From NCBI GenBank assembly GCA_012295275.1, contig CM022679.1:16814342-16878341 (forward strand): a stretch of DNA of 64,000 nucleotides. Direction: 5' to 3'. This stretch comes from Chrysomallon squamiferum (taxonomy: Eukaryota > Mollusca > Gastropoda > Neomphalida > Peltospiridae). The notes under the pieces were generated by a model that had not been told where the DNA came from, did no database searches, and was given only the letters and a program-made list of their open reading frames with translations. Made by a program: the position numbers and the translations under genes. This document shows, piece by piece, positions 49,415 to 62,408 of this stretch; the first letter of the stretch is position 1, and each line of letters begins with the position of its first letter.

Positions 49415-52400
49415 TTACTTGTTTCTTAACAAGATCTGAGGAACATCAATGTCCAGATATTCCAGTTCATACTGCAAAGGACAATCCTGTAGAATCTGCA
49501 GATCTTTCAGTGTGCCTAGTGTGGACGTGGCCATCCTGTCCACCATCCTGTCTAGTCTCCTCAACAGGTAGTGCATCTTAGTCATACTGCTCATGTATGT
49601 GTCTGGGTGACTGGGGTAGCGATGTAGGTCATTGTCAGAAGCCATCTCCGTGTTTAATGATGATGCTGATGCAGGTGATGATGGGATTCTTATCTTCTTG
49701 CCAGATGCTAAATAATTGATACATTGTTTGTTAGTTTTAAATTACAGTTTATTGGAGAAAATGTTACACAGATAATAAAATATTTTAGCAGAGATTTAAG
49801 AAAGTCATTTCTCAGATATTATTATTATTAAACTATTTATTAAAACTTAAGTTCTTAAATATTTCAGCTAGGAACAAGGCCAGGGTTCCCCTGTAAGGCT
49901 ATGCAAAGTATACATTCTTATAATTTTTCTAATAATCAGTTAAAATGTGTGTGTTGAGTTACTGAATAACTCCATGGACTAACATCTGAGGTTTAATATT
50001 GTAATGAATTAAAGTGTTGTTAAGTCATAGGTTTCCTGACTTGAAAGAAAATCTGCCTGAATTACTCTTACCAGTTAAAGCACACACCACAGCCTTTTAT
50101 AAATCAGTTACTGGCAGTGACTGGGATTATTTGTTTTAATCAAGCAGTTCTCAAATGTTTTATCTGGAATATCTACAGAGTTTTGTTAATGTATATCATA
50201 TCTATCTATGAGTACCATGTTGAAAAATAAAAGAGAAATTTGATTATGAAAATAATTTTCACCAATGGTTCTTGGAAACTCAGAGAAGTTCATGGACTAT
50301 TCTGTGAGATCTGTGGTCTAATCAAACACTTACTTGTATCATATTTGTTTCTTGAACTGTCAGCAAATCGAGACCAGTCTATTCCAGTCCACTGCTTGAG
50401 TTGTGTCAAGATGAAGGTAATAATCTCATAATCATTGGGCATCTTAGAGATGTTTGACCGCACAACTGCAAATGAGTCATTAAGAATTGTCACAAACATG
50501 TTGATCAAAATAAGAATTATGAAAAAAATGTAGAGGATGAAGAACAGTGGTCCCAGAATCCTGTTGGATAGGTACAGCTCTCTGTACTGGTATTCTCCAA
50601 GAGCAAAGGAAAGCAGAGATTCCAATGTGTGCACAAAACTTCTGTAACCTTTGACCTGGGGACCAAATGCTGTGTAGCTGAAGCTTGCAAAAGCCATAAC
50701 GACGACAATAAAGAGGATGCTGAAAGCACGGAGGTCAGAAGAAGCTTTGTGGAAGGTGGCCGAGAGCATTGTAATCTTTTTGTTGAATCGGAGAAGATGA
50801 ATCATCTTGAGAATGGAGGTGAACATGACGACAGCCAACAAATAAGAAAAAAGTTCTTCCCACAAAGTTAGTCTTCGAAAATTCTGAAATTTATCTGTTA
50901 AAAAAAAAAAATAGTTTTTTATAAATATTATGTATTTATTGAGACACAATTATGGTATATCTCTTTGGAGATGACATTAAACTACTGTGGAATTTGTAAA
51001 GAAAAAATAAAATAAAATGAAATAAATAAATAAATACCTGTCTTTTCAACTATACTGCTATGTATATACAAATGCAGGATAAAAACAACAACTCACCTCT
51101 GAGTTTTACTACTTTTCTCACCAGGTATTCTGTAAGGATTTGGCGACCTACATACATGGCTAAAGCAACCAAAGAGGCTATGAGCAGTGCAAATTCCAGA
51201 CCATTCCAAAACTGTTTAAAATAACCACATCTCTGCTTGATCAGTTTTTTCATTTCTCTTCCAAAGAAGTAAACTAAACACAAGGTATAGGAAGCATCAG
51301 TCAAGGCTACAACAATGCCGTATGCCCCGAGGTAGGGAAACAAGGTTAAAGTAGTGACCAGAATGTCCATGAGAATCAGTCCTACAGGATGGAGCTCAAC
51401 ACAGACCAGAACAGATGAGAATTTGTTGATGTTTTGGTTATACAGATTAAACTCGATAAACACTGCCCGTGAGTATTCGTCAATCCACTGGTTTTCTCTG
51501 AGGTGTCTAAATGCTGATTCCACTCTCTGTCTTCCACCAATCAGATCTTTGACATACCCTCCACTAGGGTAGACCCCGAGTCTCCCTGTGTGGGGCACTC
51601 CACCACTGTCCTGATCTGTGAGGTAAAGCCAGGCCCAGTTATTTAACTGCTGAGTTGTTAGGTTGCGTTTCAGAGACAGCCAGCCTTCATCATATGTGTT
51701 TGTATCCATGCTATACCAAGACCATTCCAGTGTGCAGTGACTTATTTCATGTTCAAGGTATGGATGGACTAAACATTTGTCTAAAAATTACAATATATAG
51801 TTAAAAAGTTGAAATTGAAGGGAAAAGCATTTTAAAAAATAAAAATAATTAATAATGATAATTATTCTTATGGAAGAAAAAAAAAAAACCTTAAAGAAAA
51901 AAAAAGTAAATTAATGAAGAATAAATAAAATAAAATAAATAAGTAAATTTAAATAAACTGAAAATAATAAGATAAATGTTCTCAGTCTCTCTGCTTTACT
52001 TTAAACAAAATAATAATGATAAAACAAATAAAAAATAAAATAATAATTGACAAAAATGAAAATATTTATTCATATCAACTACCACTGTGAATTCTGTGTT
52101 GTCGGAGTCTGACAGGGCCTACCCTGTAGCCAGCCATGTTACCAACAATTCTAGTTTTGTCTGTATTGATGCTTTTATTAGCCTCATTTTTAGTCGGGTA
52201 TAAAGTGTCAAGCATTCTGGTTTCCATCCAGTTCCAGAGATCTTCTGTGTTGTTGATCTGAATTAGAAACATTTCATAGATGTTAATGTAAAAAGTAATT
52301 CTAGAAATAATCTGTTATTAATCTGAAACACAAATCATCAAAAAGATTCTGACATTTGAGCAATCATTTCTTCTGTAACCTGAAATAAATCATTCCAGAG

Positions 52401-55400
52401 ATCATCACAGTTCTTAATCTAAAATAGATTATCTTCTTTGTTAATCTGAAAGGGTTAATTCTGGGTATTATCTAAACTATCATCAGTATTATTGACACAA
52501 AATTAATCAGTTTCCAAAATAACAATTTTGCTATTTTTTTGTTTTTTCTGTTCGTACTACTATATATTATAACATTATTTCATGAGATACACACTGTTTT
52601 CCATGGTTTTGGTGCTATCATATTGATAATGTTTTGTTTTGTAAAGTAAACATTTGAATCCCTGTTATGAATGGACATTAGAGCCAGCAGAGCCAGATAG
52701 AACAAGTAGAACAGAATTTCCTTGAGAACAGAGAACATCTGCATTTCCTTAAGGCGGTACTCCCTGGCTGCAGCAAGACTGTGTCTGTCAATAGGGGGTG
52801 CTGCAGTGGCTGGACGTACAGCTGAAAAAAGAGTAAAGTTACAGAGAAATTTTGACTTATAATACAACTTGGGCTTCTAATGGAATTTTGCTGGGAAAAT
52901 AAAATGTATATGTTATGTATCATAAGTATATAAATGAAAAATTTGTTTTTATTTAAGGCAATTTAAATATGGGAAATGCAATTAAATTATGAGAGATAAG
53001 ATTGTTAGGCAGGTGCATACGTGTCAGTGTTTGTGGTGTATGATTGAGTTTTACAATATTATAAACACATTGTCCATCTTTTTAACAATCTTCCTCATAA
53101 TTTTCAGTTGATCTTCAGAGTGTAATTCCTGGGAGAGGATCAAATGAAATAACTTAAATTTTTAGCAAACACTATTCTGAGGAACCACATTTGTATGTTT
53201 CAGATAAACAACAGTTGTGGTAGTTTGGTATGTTATTAATTATTTGTTTTTCAGAGTTTTAGAAGTATTAGTTGTCTTACCTGTTGTAGGATTTTGATGA
53301 GTTAATTCTTCATCGTCATTTGGCAAGCTGATGTGAACATCATCAGCTCCAACCACTTCATCCAGATCTGGTTTCCTCACCACCCACGACAACATGATGG
53401 CCAGAATTATTATCTGTATGAATTGTAAATTTTCTTTTTTAAAATATTAAAATATATAAATGATCATGTCTTTAGACAGTATAAATTTATTACTTTCATT
53501 GGTTAGAAATAAAAATATGTTATTATCATCATCATTATTATTAATTGTAATTTTGTATGAAGCATCACTGATATTGATTTTGATTTAGAAAATGACTGAA
53601 TTAATTTATAAATGTGAAATAATAAGATTAATAAAATTTTTACATTGCTGTACAATTTTAAATATTAAAAAAAACAAAAAAACACTAATAAATAATTTAA
53701 CACATTTTTCTCACTTTAAATGGCTGAACCACAACAACAGATTCACCAACAGACAACAACATTGATGTCAACCAAGCATTTGACTTTTCCTTTCCCCACT
53801 GCATGCTGTATGAAAATGTGAAGAATGACGACACTCCAACACTGACAAATATCATCAACCATGCTACATAAACACACCAGAAAGGCAGCTGTCTACGTTT
53901 CTTCTTCACTTTCCCAGTTAGTGGAAACATGTCATCTTTACCTCTGTCCCCAGGCCCTGACAGATAATGAAGAGATGGATCAGGTGACGTGACATCATGT
54001 TTTCTTACAGACTTATTTTCATTGTTTTTGTCATTAGCTGAATGTAATATTTCAGTATTTGACTTGATATTTTCTGCCAGGAATCCATTCTCAATTTTAT
54101 TTGTAGTTTTGACTTTACTTCTGCGAAATATCTGATCAATGATAATGTTGTATGGCAGGACAATAATGGTGCTTACAAAGCTGACATAGAGGGAGTTGAG
54201 AGAAAACTGGAATGGTCCAAAAGTCAGAGAATATGTCACGTTGACATCACCTTGAGATTTGTAAAACATGGCATCTGCCAACATGGTTGTGAGCAGCAGA
54301 GAAAGGATGCAGGACAGTCTCTGAACTCGAGTAAAGTTGCTTCTCAAAGGACGAGAGAAAATAGAAATCCAGAGATGAGAGTCTGTCAGAGATTTTGTGG
54401 TGTTGGAGAAGAAAAGATGATTGAATGTGATGACATCGCTGGTTCCTGCAACTGGCAGGATCCTGTCTATCATACCATCACCTTCTTCCACTGCCAGCCA
54501 CTGGTTACACATGAAGAAATAGCTAAAACAAATTTTTAGAAATAATAATTATTTCAAATATTAAATATACTTCACATATTGTTGTTGTTTTTTTCTTCTG
54601 GGGATTGTTTTATTTTATTATAATTTTCAGCATTTTTTAAAAAAAATTCTGTTCCAGCCACAGGTTACACATTAAAAATTGGCTAAAATGACTTCTTTTT
54701 AGAAATTTAATATTTCAAATCTTAAATATACTGACTAAGATACGTTTCTTTTTTTCTCTCTCTTTTATTTTTTACTGAATTTTTTTTCACCTGTTGCATT
54801 TGTGATTGCAGGCTACTGGTTATATATGAACAAATAACTAAAATCATTTACATAAAAAAATAATTAAATGTTAAGTATACTGCTAAGTTTGTTCAAAGTT
54901 TTTTCTATTTAATTTTTATTATTCTTTTGCTTTTTTTTTTTTTGCTTATGTTCTTCCAATACCAGACATTGGTTACACATGAAAATATAACTAAAATTTT
55001 AAAATAATGTATCTTTAAAAAAAAGAAGAAAAAAAAAGTAAAATATTATATATTCTGATTATTTTCTATTTAAATGCCAAGTATTACCAAAGACTTAAAA
55101 TTCCACTATCTGTGTTGCTGCATGAGGTGTAATATAATTTTATTGACATTTCTTTAATAATCTGCTCACCTGGCGCCTGTCTGTATGTCTGTCACTACAA
55201 TCTTGTTCAGGTACCAGCCCTGATATTTTCCCTTTCCTGAGTTGTCATGCCAGATTCTCATGTAAACGAGAGGACCAAGGCAGGCAGGAACACCAAGAAC
55301 AAACTGCTGAACACTGCCTCGACTCAAAACCTATGTTAACAGTAATTCCAACAATAATTATATTGATTAGTCAGGTTAATGAATTTTCTTTTCAAGCAGA

Positions 55401-58400
55401 ATAATATATATATGTATATACTTTTTAATCTATTAATGAATATGTTAAGATTTCTTTATTACTGATCATTTCTGAAATGCAATATTTTAAATTTAAATGG
55501 TGTAAATATTCTAAATGAATAATGTATATAGATCAGATGGTGTGGTACAAGCAACACTCATTACTATATGTTATTTACTGTCGCACTTAATTTTCTTTTT
55601 AATAATGAAACTGATTTTATCTTGAAAACAATTTCCATGACAACAGTGATGTACATCTTTAGTTTGAAATCAGTGGTATGCTTCTGAATGTTAATAGAAT
55701 TTAATTTCTTGTCCTAGATTGTTATTGTTTTTTTGATGTTATTATTTTTGATTATTGTTGTTGTTGTTGTTATTATTTCACCTTCTTTCCCTTTTCATCA
55801 GCCAAACCTCTTATTCCAGTGTCAGTGTTTTCTCCAGACAGTATAAACCCAACTTTAGAATGAGTTCCTGCATGACTGCGCATGCCAGTGTACACAGAGA
55901 GAATGTAAAAATACTTGTCTGAGGTCACATTGTCAGCTAGAGGCACCATTCCCCACTGAAATAACAAAACAACAGTTTTTATCTTAGTGTCATTTATTAA
56001 TTAAATTAAATCATATTTAATAGGATTGCAAAGTTCAACTCTAAATATAAGATTTAAAAAAATAATAATAATAAAATCAAATCAACTGAAATCAAATAAA
56101 TAAATAAATAAATAATAAAACAAATTATAATTATGTATATATGTATGTACATAAATATCAGTTAATATAAGTTATCACTGCTCACATTTTTCCAAAGATA
56201 CTTAGTAATACAAAAAAAAAGGTTGATCAACATTCACAATCACAAGAAAAGAATCTTTCTCAAATGTAAAAAGCAAAAAAAAAAAAAACGTGCTGAGACA
56301 ATTACAAAGAAATAAAGGTGTCTGGAAATTATATGTAAACATGTCATGTAAATATTTCAAAATGTGCTTTATTTTAATTCTCAATTTTTCTCTGTCTCTT
56401 TAACTATTCCATTTAGAAAAGAGGTAGTTAACAAATATTAATCCATTCAACATTCACAATAAAATATTTACCATGTAAAACAATTTCTAACCTTCTCAAT
56501 ATCTTTTTTGTCCATTCTTCTGGTCCACACAAGACCAATGAGATAGAGAAACGCAATGACACACAGAGTGGCTAGGACTGCATTGTTATCCAGCAGTTTT
56601 TCATCAATGTCAACAAACACAGTGTTAAAGTCTATCTGATTGGGCAGAGGAAACACACCAGCGCCAAATGAAGTAAGATGGTTGCACAGGCATTCAGCAT
56701 TTGAAGCGGTAGACTGAGCACTCACCTAGACTCATTGACAGAGATTTCTTCATTAATGACCAAATGTTTTAGTATTTCAAATAAATGTCATGTAAATGAT
56801 TTTATTTTTCTTTCATGTAAACAATTTTCAGAAGAAGATTTTTAACATGCAAGTATCTAATTAAAACTTATTTTTATGCATTTATGCACAGATATGTTTA
56901 GCAAAAAATATAATATGATGTGATTTATTTATTTATTTATTTAATTATTTATTTTAAATATCTATGAAAATAGATGATTTATTTGGATTAACCTTTTACA
57001 TGAAAATTGGAAGCAAAATAAATAAAAGTGTTACAGTTCTTCCCTTGCCTTGTTTAATTTTTTCTAAAATTTATTGTCTAGCTCTGTAATTCTCTTACAT
57101 TTTAAATATCAAAGTAAATTTTACTGAATTTTCAGCTGAAAAAAGAAAATAAAAATTCCAAACATGAGGCAGTTTTTTAACACATGAAATAAAAATAAAA
57201 ATACAGGTGACTATCACTCACAGAGCAGCCATCAGAAATCCATTTTCTAAGCCCCTCATGCCAGAAACGACATCTGAATGTCAAGAAAGCGATGGTGTAG
57301 TGCAGTGTCACTGATGTTGTCTCCTCGTTGTCATAGTAATCACTGTAGTCAGGGACAATGTCAGACTCATTCACTGGAAATCAATTAGAAATAAATTTAA
57401 TAATCTGAAATAAACAGCAAAATATATTTTCAGTACAAACAACTGTGTTAGGACTTTAAGATGATGTCTGTAAAAGCAATGAAAATTAGTTTCTTGTTAA
57501 TTGTTTATTTACTAATTTATTTATTTGTTGTTTTTGTTTTTTGTGCTTTTTTTATTCATTATTGTTATTTTTATTATATTATATTATTTATTTATTTATT
57601 TATTGTTTATTTATTTAGTATTTTGTTATTATATGTTATGAAGTTCTTTGAGAACTGTTTTCAACAATATTTTATTTTTTATTATTATTATTATATTTTT
57701 TTATCGTTATTATAACAAGAGTTGTTTGTCAAAAACTTAATATAAGTATAGTATTCAAAATGGTAATGAATAACTTGTACCATAAATAATATAAAAAGTA
57801 ATGATAATAATAATAATAATATACTTTCTACAAGGATTTTCTAAAGACTCTACATTAAGTCATACAGGTGCCAAGAAATGTTTATATTGAACTTTGATAA
57901 TCTTTCATTTCATTTACCTTTTTCTTTAATTCCAATGTAAAATGTTCCTGATCCCATGGACTGAAGAAAAGTCTCATTAAGAAACAGAACAAATTTGTTC
58001 TTTGTCATAGTTGTGTTATCATCTTCTTCTGCGTTGACTGTCTGATAATAATCAAATTCATTTTCTGATGGAAATTCTCTCTTCCTGATGTACACATCAA
58101 TATTCTCTATATTTGGAGATGCATCAACAATAGAGATTTGTAATGCTTTAGCACCAACATCACCATCATATTTATCATCATCAAAACCAGAAGCAGCAGC
58201 ACTATCAGCCGAAGTCTGGTTCCAGGAATAGAAAGTGAAAGTAGTGTCCTGATTGACTGGATGCTGAACAAAGCTGACATCTGTAGGTATGGTGGAAGTG
58301 TTGATGTTGATAACTACAGGTTCAGAGAGGTTGTGCAGAGTGATGTCAGAGCCTTCAAAGTCATATAGGTTAAGGGAGACAACTGGTGAATTCACATGTT

Positions 58401-59283
58401 CAGCACTTTCATCAAGGAGATAAGGATTTGTTTTGAATGTGACAAGCTGAAAAGTTAAATAAGGTGTTATAATGCATGCATTTGAAAATAAGAGAATTTT
58501 AATTTTTGAATGTTATAAATTTAAACCTGAAATATTAGTTATAGAAAATTATTATAAAAATATGTTTTGCATATACACAAGTATATATATATATACACAC
58601 ACTCTGTCTCTTTCAGTCTCTCTCTCTGCAACAGAACAAACACAGACACACAAACATACATACAAACCAAGATACAACAGCACTAACTCTACCTTGATAT
58701 CTATGAACTGTGAAGTGTAGTTGTCAGTGATGAAAGTTTCTGTGGGAGGGATGGTGAAAGATCCCTGTGCTCCAGATACCAGAGCTCTGCTCAGATTTGA
58801 AGTGTCTTTCTTTTCTGCCTGCACAGTGAACAGTTTGTTATCAAAGGTCAACACATCGTGTCCAGGTGCCTGACGTTTCAGCATCGTCTTTACAATGTCA
58901 TCAGCCACTGTCAGTGCTTCTGTGATTAGAACATTAGCCTGAAATATGTATGTGTGTAATATACTGAGTAATGCCCCACAGACCGTAATTGTCTTGTGTG
59001 TGTGTGTGTGTGTGTTTGTGTGTGAGTGTGTGTGTGTTTGATATGTGTATACATGAGTTATAAATTGTATGTGTGTCTATATGTAGGCCTATATTTTGGA
59101 GTGTGTGCACATGTGTATTTGTATGGGTTATTGAAATTGTATTTAAAATATAAATATTAAAGTTTTAATATAATTTATTTTGCCATTAAGTACATTAGTA
59201 TTGCAAAATTAATTGGATTTTTTGAATCATGGTAATGTCATATTTAATATATTGGGTGATAATGATTTTTTTAAGCAAAGGTA

Positions 59284-59343
<60 letters not shown>

Positions 59344-62300
59344 TGCAGACAGAAACATAAATACAAACACACATAACATGATGCTGATATGTATGAGAAA
59401 CAGCTGTTGTTACAGAAACCAGTGATGTTTGTACCTGATGTACATTGGTATTTTCAGTCAGAACACCTGAATCAAAAGAATCAATCAGAATTTTCTTTTT
59501 AACACTGTTCACCACAGATACAACAACATTGCTGACACTTGCTATTATATCTGAAACAACCAATCATGTCAAAATTAATATTAAAATATTAAAACATTTA
59601 AAAAACCAAATGGAAAATAACAGATGAAAAATTATAAATCTTAGTACTACCCTATTACTATATATTTTTTAAAGTTACTGTTAAATTAATTTATATTTGG
59701 CAGTAAATCATTATATGAAATGTATTTAATGATTATTATGAAGTTTGGAACATGTATAGAGAGGAAAACAGTTTTGAGGTAAATCATTATTGAGAAAATA
59801 TTGTATATTTCAATATTAAAACTGTTTGTTTATAGATTAATCTTTATGAATAAAAAAAACCATCACTGTATTTTGTTTTAATGAGGTTTATAATTAATAT
59901 AAAAGAATTTGTTAAATAAATTAATAATTTAAAAAGATAAATTTTAATAATTCTAACCTTTTGCTGCATCATTTTCTTGTTCAGTGGAAGTTATCTTGGA
60001 ATCAGTGTTTAATGACTTGAATGATTTTGCTATGTCAGTCATCTTAGAAACTGTTACATTCTGAATTAATAACAATAAATCTTTAAAAAAAGGTCTGTTA
60101 TTCAAACATAAATCAGTTATGATACTTTATCAAATCTGAAGTCTTTGTGGAATATGATGTTGATACAAACATCATGAAATTTAGCTTATCATAAAAAACA
60201 AGAAATAAACTGACTTTTTAAAAGCAACACAAATGTTTTGATAGCTTATTAATAAAATGCAAACAGCAGAAACAGATTTCAGGAAACTGTGATGCTGAAG
60301 TCTGTAAAAGCTGTAAACTCCTCTTTGAGAAATTTTATATAACCTGAAAATGGAGTTTGTTACTTGAGGCAGATTACAGAAAAAGTATTGACTTGTCTAA
60401 AACATTCAGGTTTATCTTAACATTTCTAATTCAAGAAGATCTTACAAAAATTATTAATTCATTAAAGAAAGATTGTGTTGTTTATTTTTGGTAAGATATC
60501 TTAAAATATGGAGGCATATTTTAATTGCTTGAAACTTGACAAAGACTAGTTAATAACATCTCTGACTCTACAGTAGTACATGTATGAGACCCAGAAAGTA
60601 CAGTTTGCTCTAGGACATTAATTTTTCATTTCACATGAGAAGTAAAACTAGAAGAATGCTGTTCCCTGTGTACCTCCCATTTCCAATCATTGTATGTAGA
60701 ATTAAGGTGTTATAAAAGTGAATGATCAGTTTAAACAGACTGTGTTTGTTACCTGTGCTGACTCTGACAGTTCGTCTGTGTTTTCTGTGATTACTTTGAA
60801 AGCCAGTGCAGTCTGCTGAACTGAATCTAGAGTCAGAGAATCAGTGTCAGCCAGGATTTTTACCATTGTTGTACGAAGCTAAAAACAAAAGTGTAGAAGT
60901 CCCAAATACATTTTCATCAATACTGTGGAAACATGACAACCAGTTGAGTCTCAAATACTTTATCATTGTATTATGAAGCCAAACCAAAATAGTCTGAAAT
61001 AAATTTGCATCATTGTTATACAAAATGCAATAATATCTGAGGTAATTTATCACATGATACACACAGTTACAATCTACATATATAAACACCCATCGTGCTA
61101 TTTTCCATTCCAACCACTGCCTCATAAACTGTTGTGAAAGACCATTGGTACAGCAAAAAGAAGACAGCTTGATCAATTAAAGTAGCTTGTGTAGTAGTAG
61201 TGCTAACAGCAAAAATTCTATCTAATGTTATCATTTGAAAACAGTTCATACAAAATATGCTGAAACAAAGAAAGAAAAGCATACATCTACCAAAAAAATC
61301 AGTTTAAAAATACTTTTTATTTTTTATTATTAAATTTATTATTTCTTCTTCTACTACTACTATTGATATTACTATTATTATAATTATCATAATTATAATT
61401 ATAACTATTACTGTCATCATCATCATCTTAGTATTATTATCATTATTATCATTAATATTATTTATTTGTTTATTTATTTACTTATTTATTTATTTATATG
61501 GTAGAGGAAGAAAGCATTACACAAGCAGTTTAAGGGAACATTACCTCAGTGCGTTTCTCCAGTTCTTGTTTGTCAGTTTGTTTATCACTAGGTTGAGAGT
61601 CTGTCTCCTGCTCAGTCTCAGTCATATTCACTGTCTCATTGTCTGTCATCTTCTGTGAAGTATTTGACAATCTCATGTGTAAGTATTTCAATAACTTAAT
61701 TATTTCTGGTAGCTTAACAAGTATACCAAGACTCACATATATTCAAACATATACTCATATACACAAATACTAAAGAGATACAAATATATGTATATATATA
61801 TATCACTAAACTGATACATATTTAATATGTACAATATGCTACTCAAATCTATAAACTAAATAAAGAGATTTTTAAATGGCTTAATTACTTTTATTTATAG
61901 ATGGAAAATAACTATCAAAAAAGATATAGTATAAAAAGGATGTACACACCTTAGATGATTTAATATGCTTTTACACAACAGAACACATACACACACACAC
62001 ATAAAAGAAAACTATATCTCTACTTACATGTGTGAGGAGGGAAACCATGGCAATGGCCATCTGTTTTGCTTCCTGATCTCTTCCAGAAGACAACATCAAA
62101 CTGAGTTCACTGGAACTTCCTGTTGTCATGTTTAAGTAAACATCTACACTCTTTGGAAGAGGTGGTGGCTTAATCTGAAATAAAACATTTAGAAACAGCA
62201 GTGTTCATAATTCCTGTATTTTAACAACTCCTTAATGCCACAGAGTCATTTGGTAATATTAAACTTTACTACTGCAGCAGTAGTAGTAGTAGTAGTATAT

Positions 62301-62348
62301 TCATTGTTGTTATTATTATTATTATCATTCATTTTACTATATTATTAA

Positions 62349-62408
<60 letters not shown>

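Noticed and set aside
59195-59563. 122-codon minus frame
   Set aside because: Only 59550-59435 is exon; the remainder is the intron with an (AC)n tract read through.
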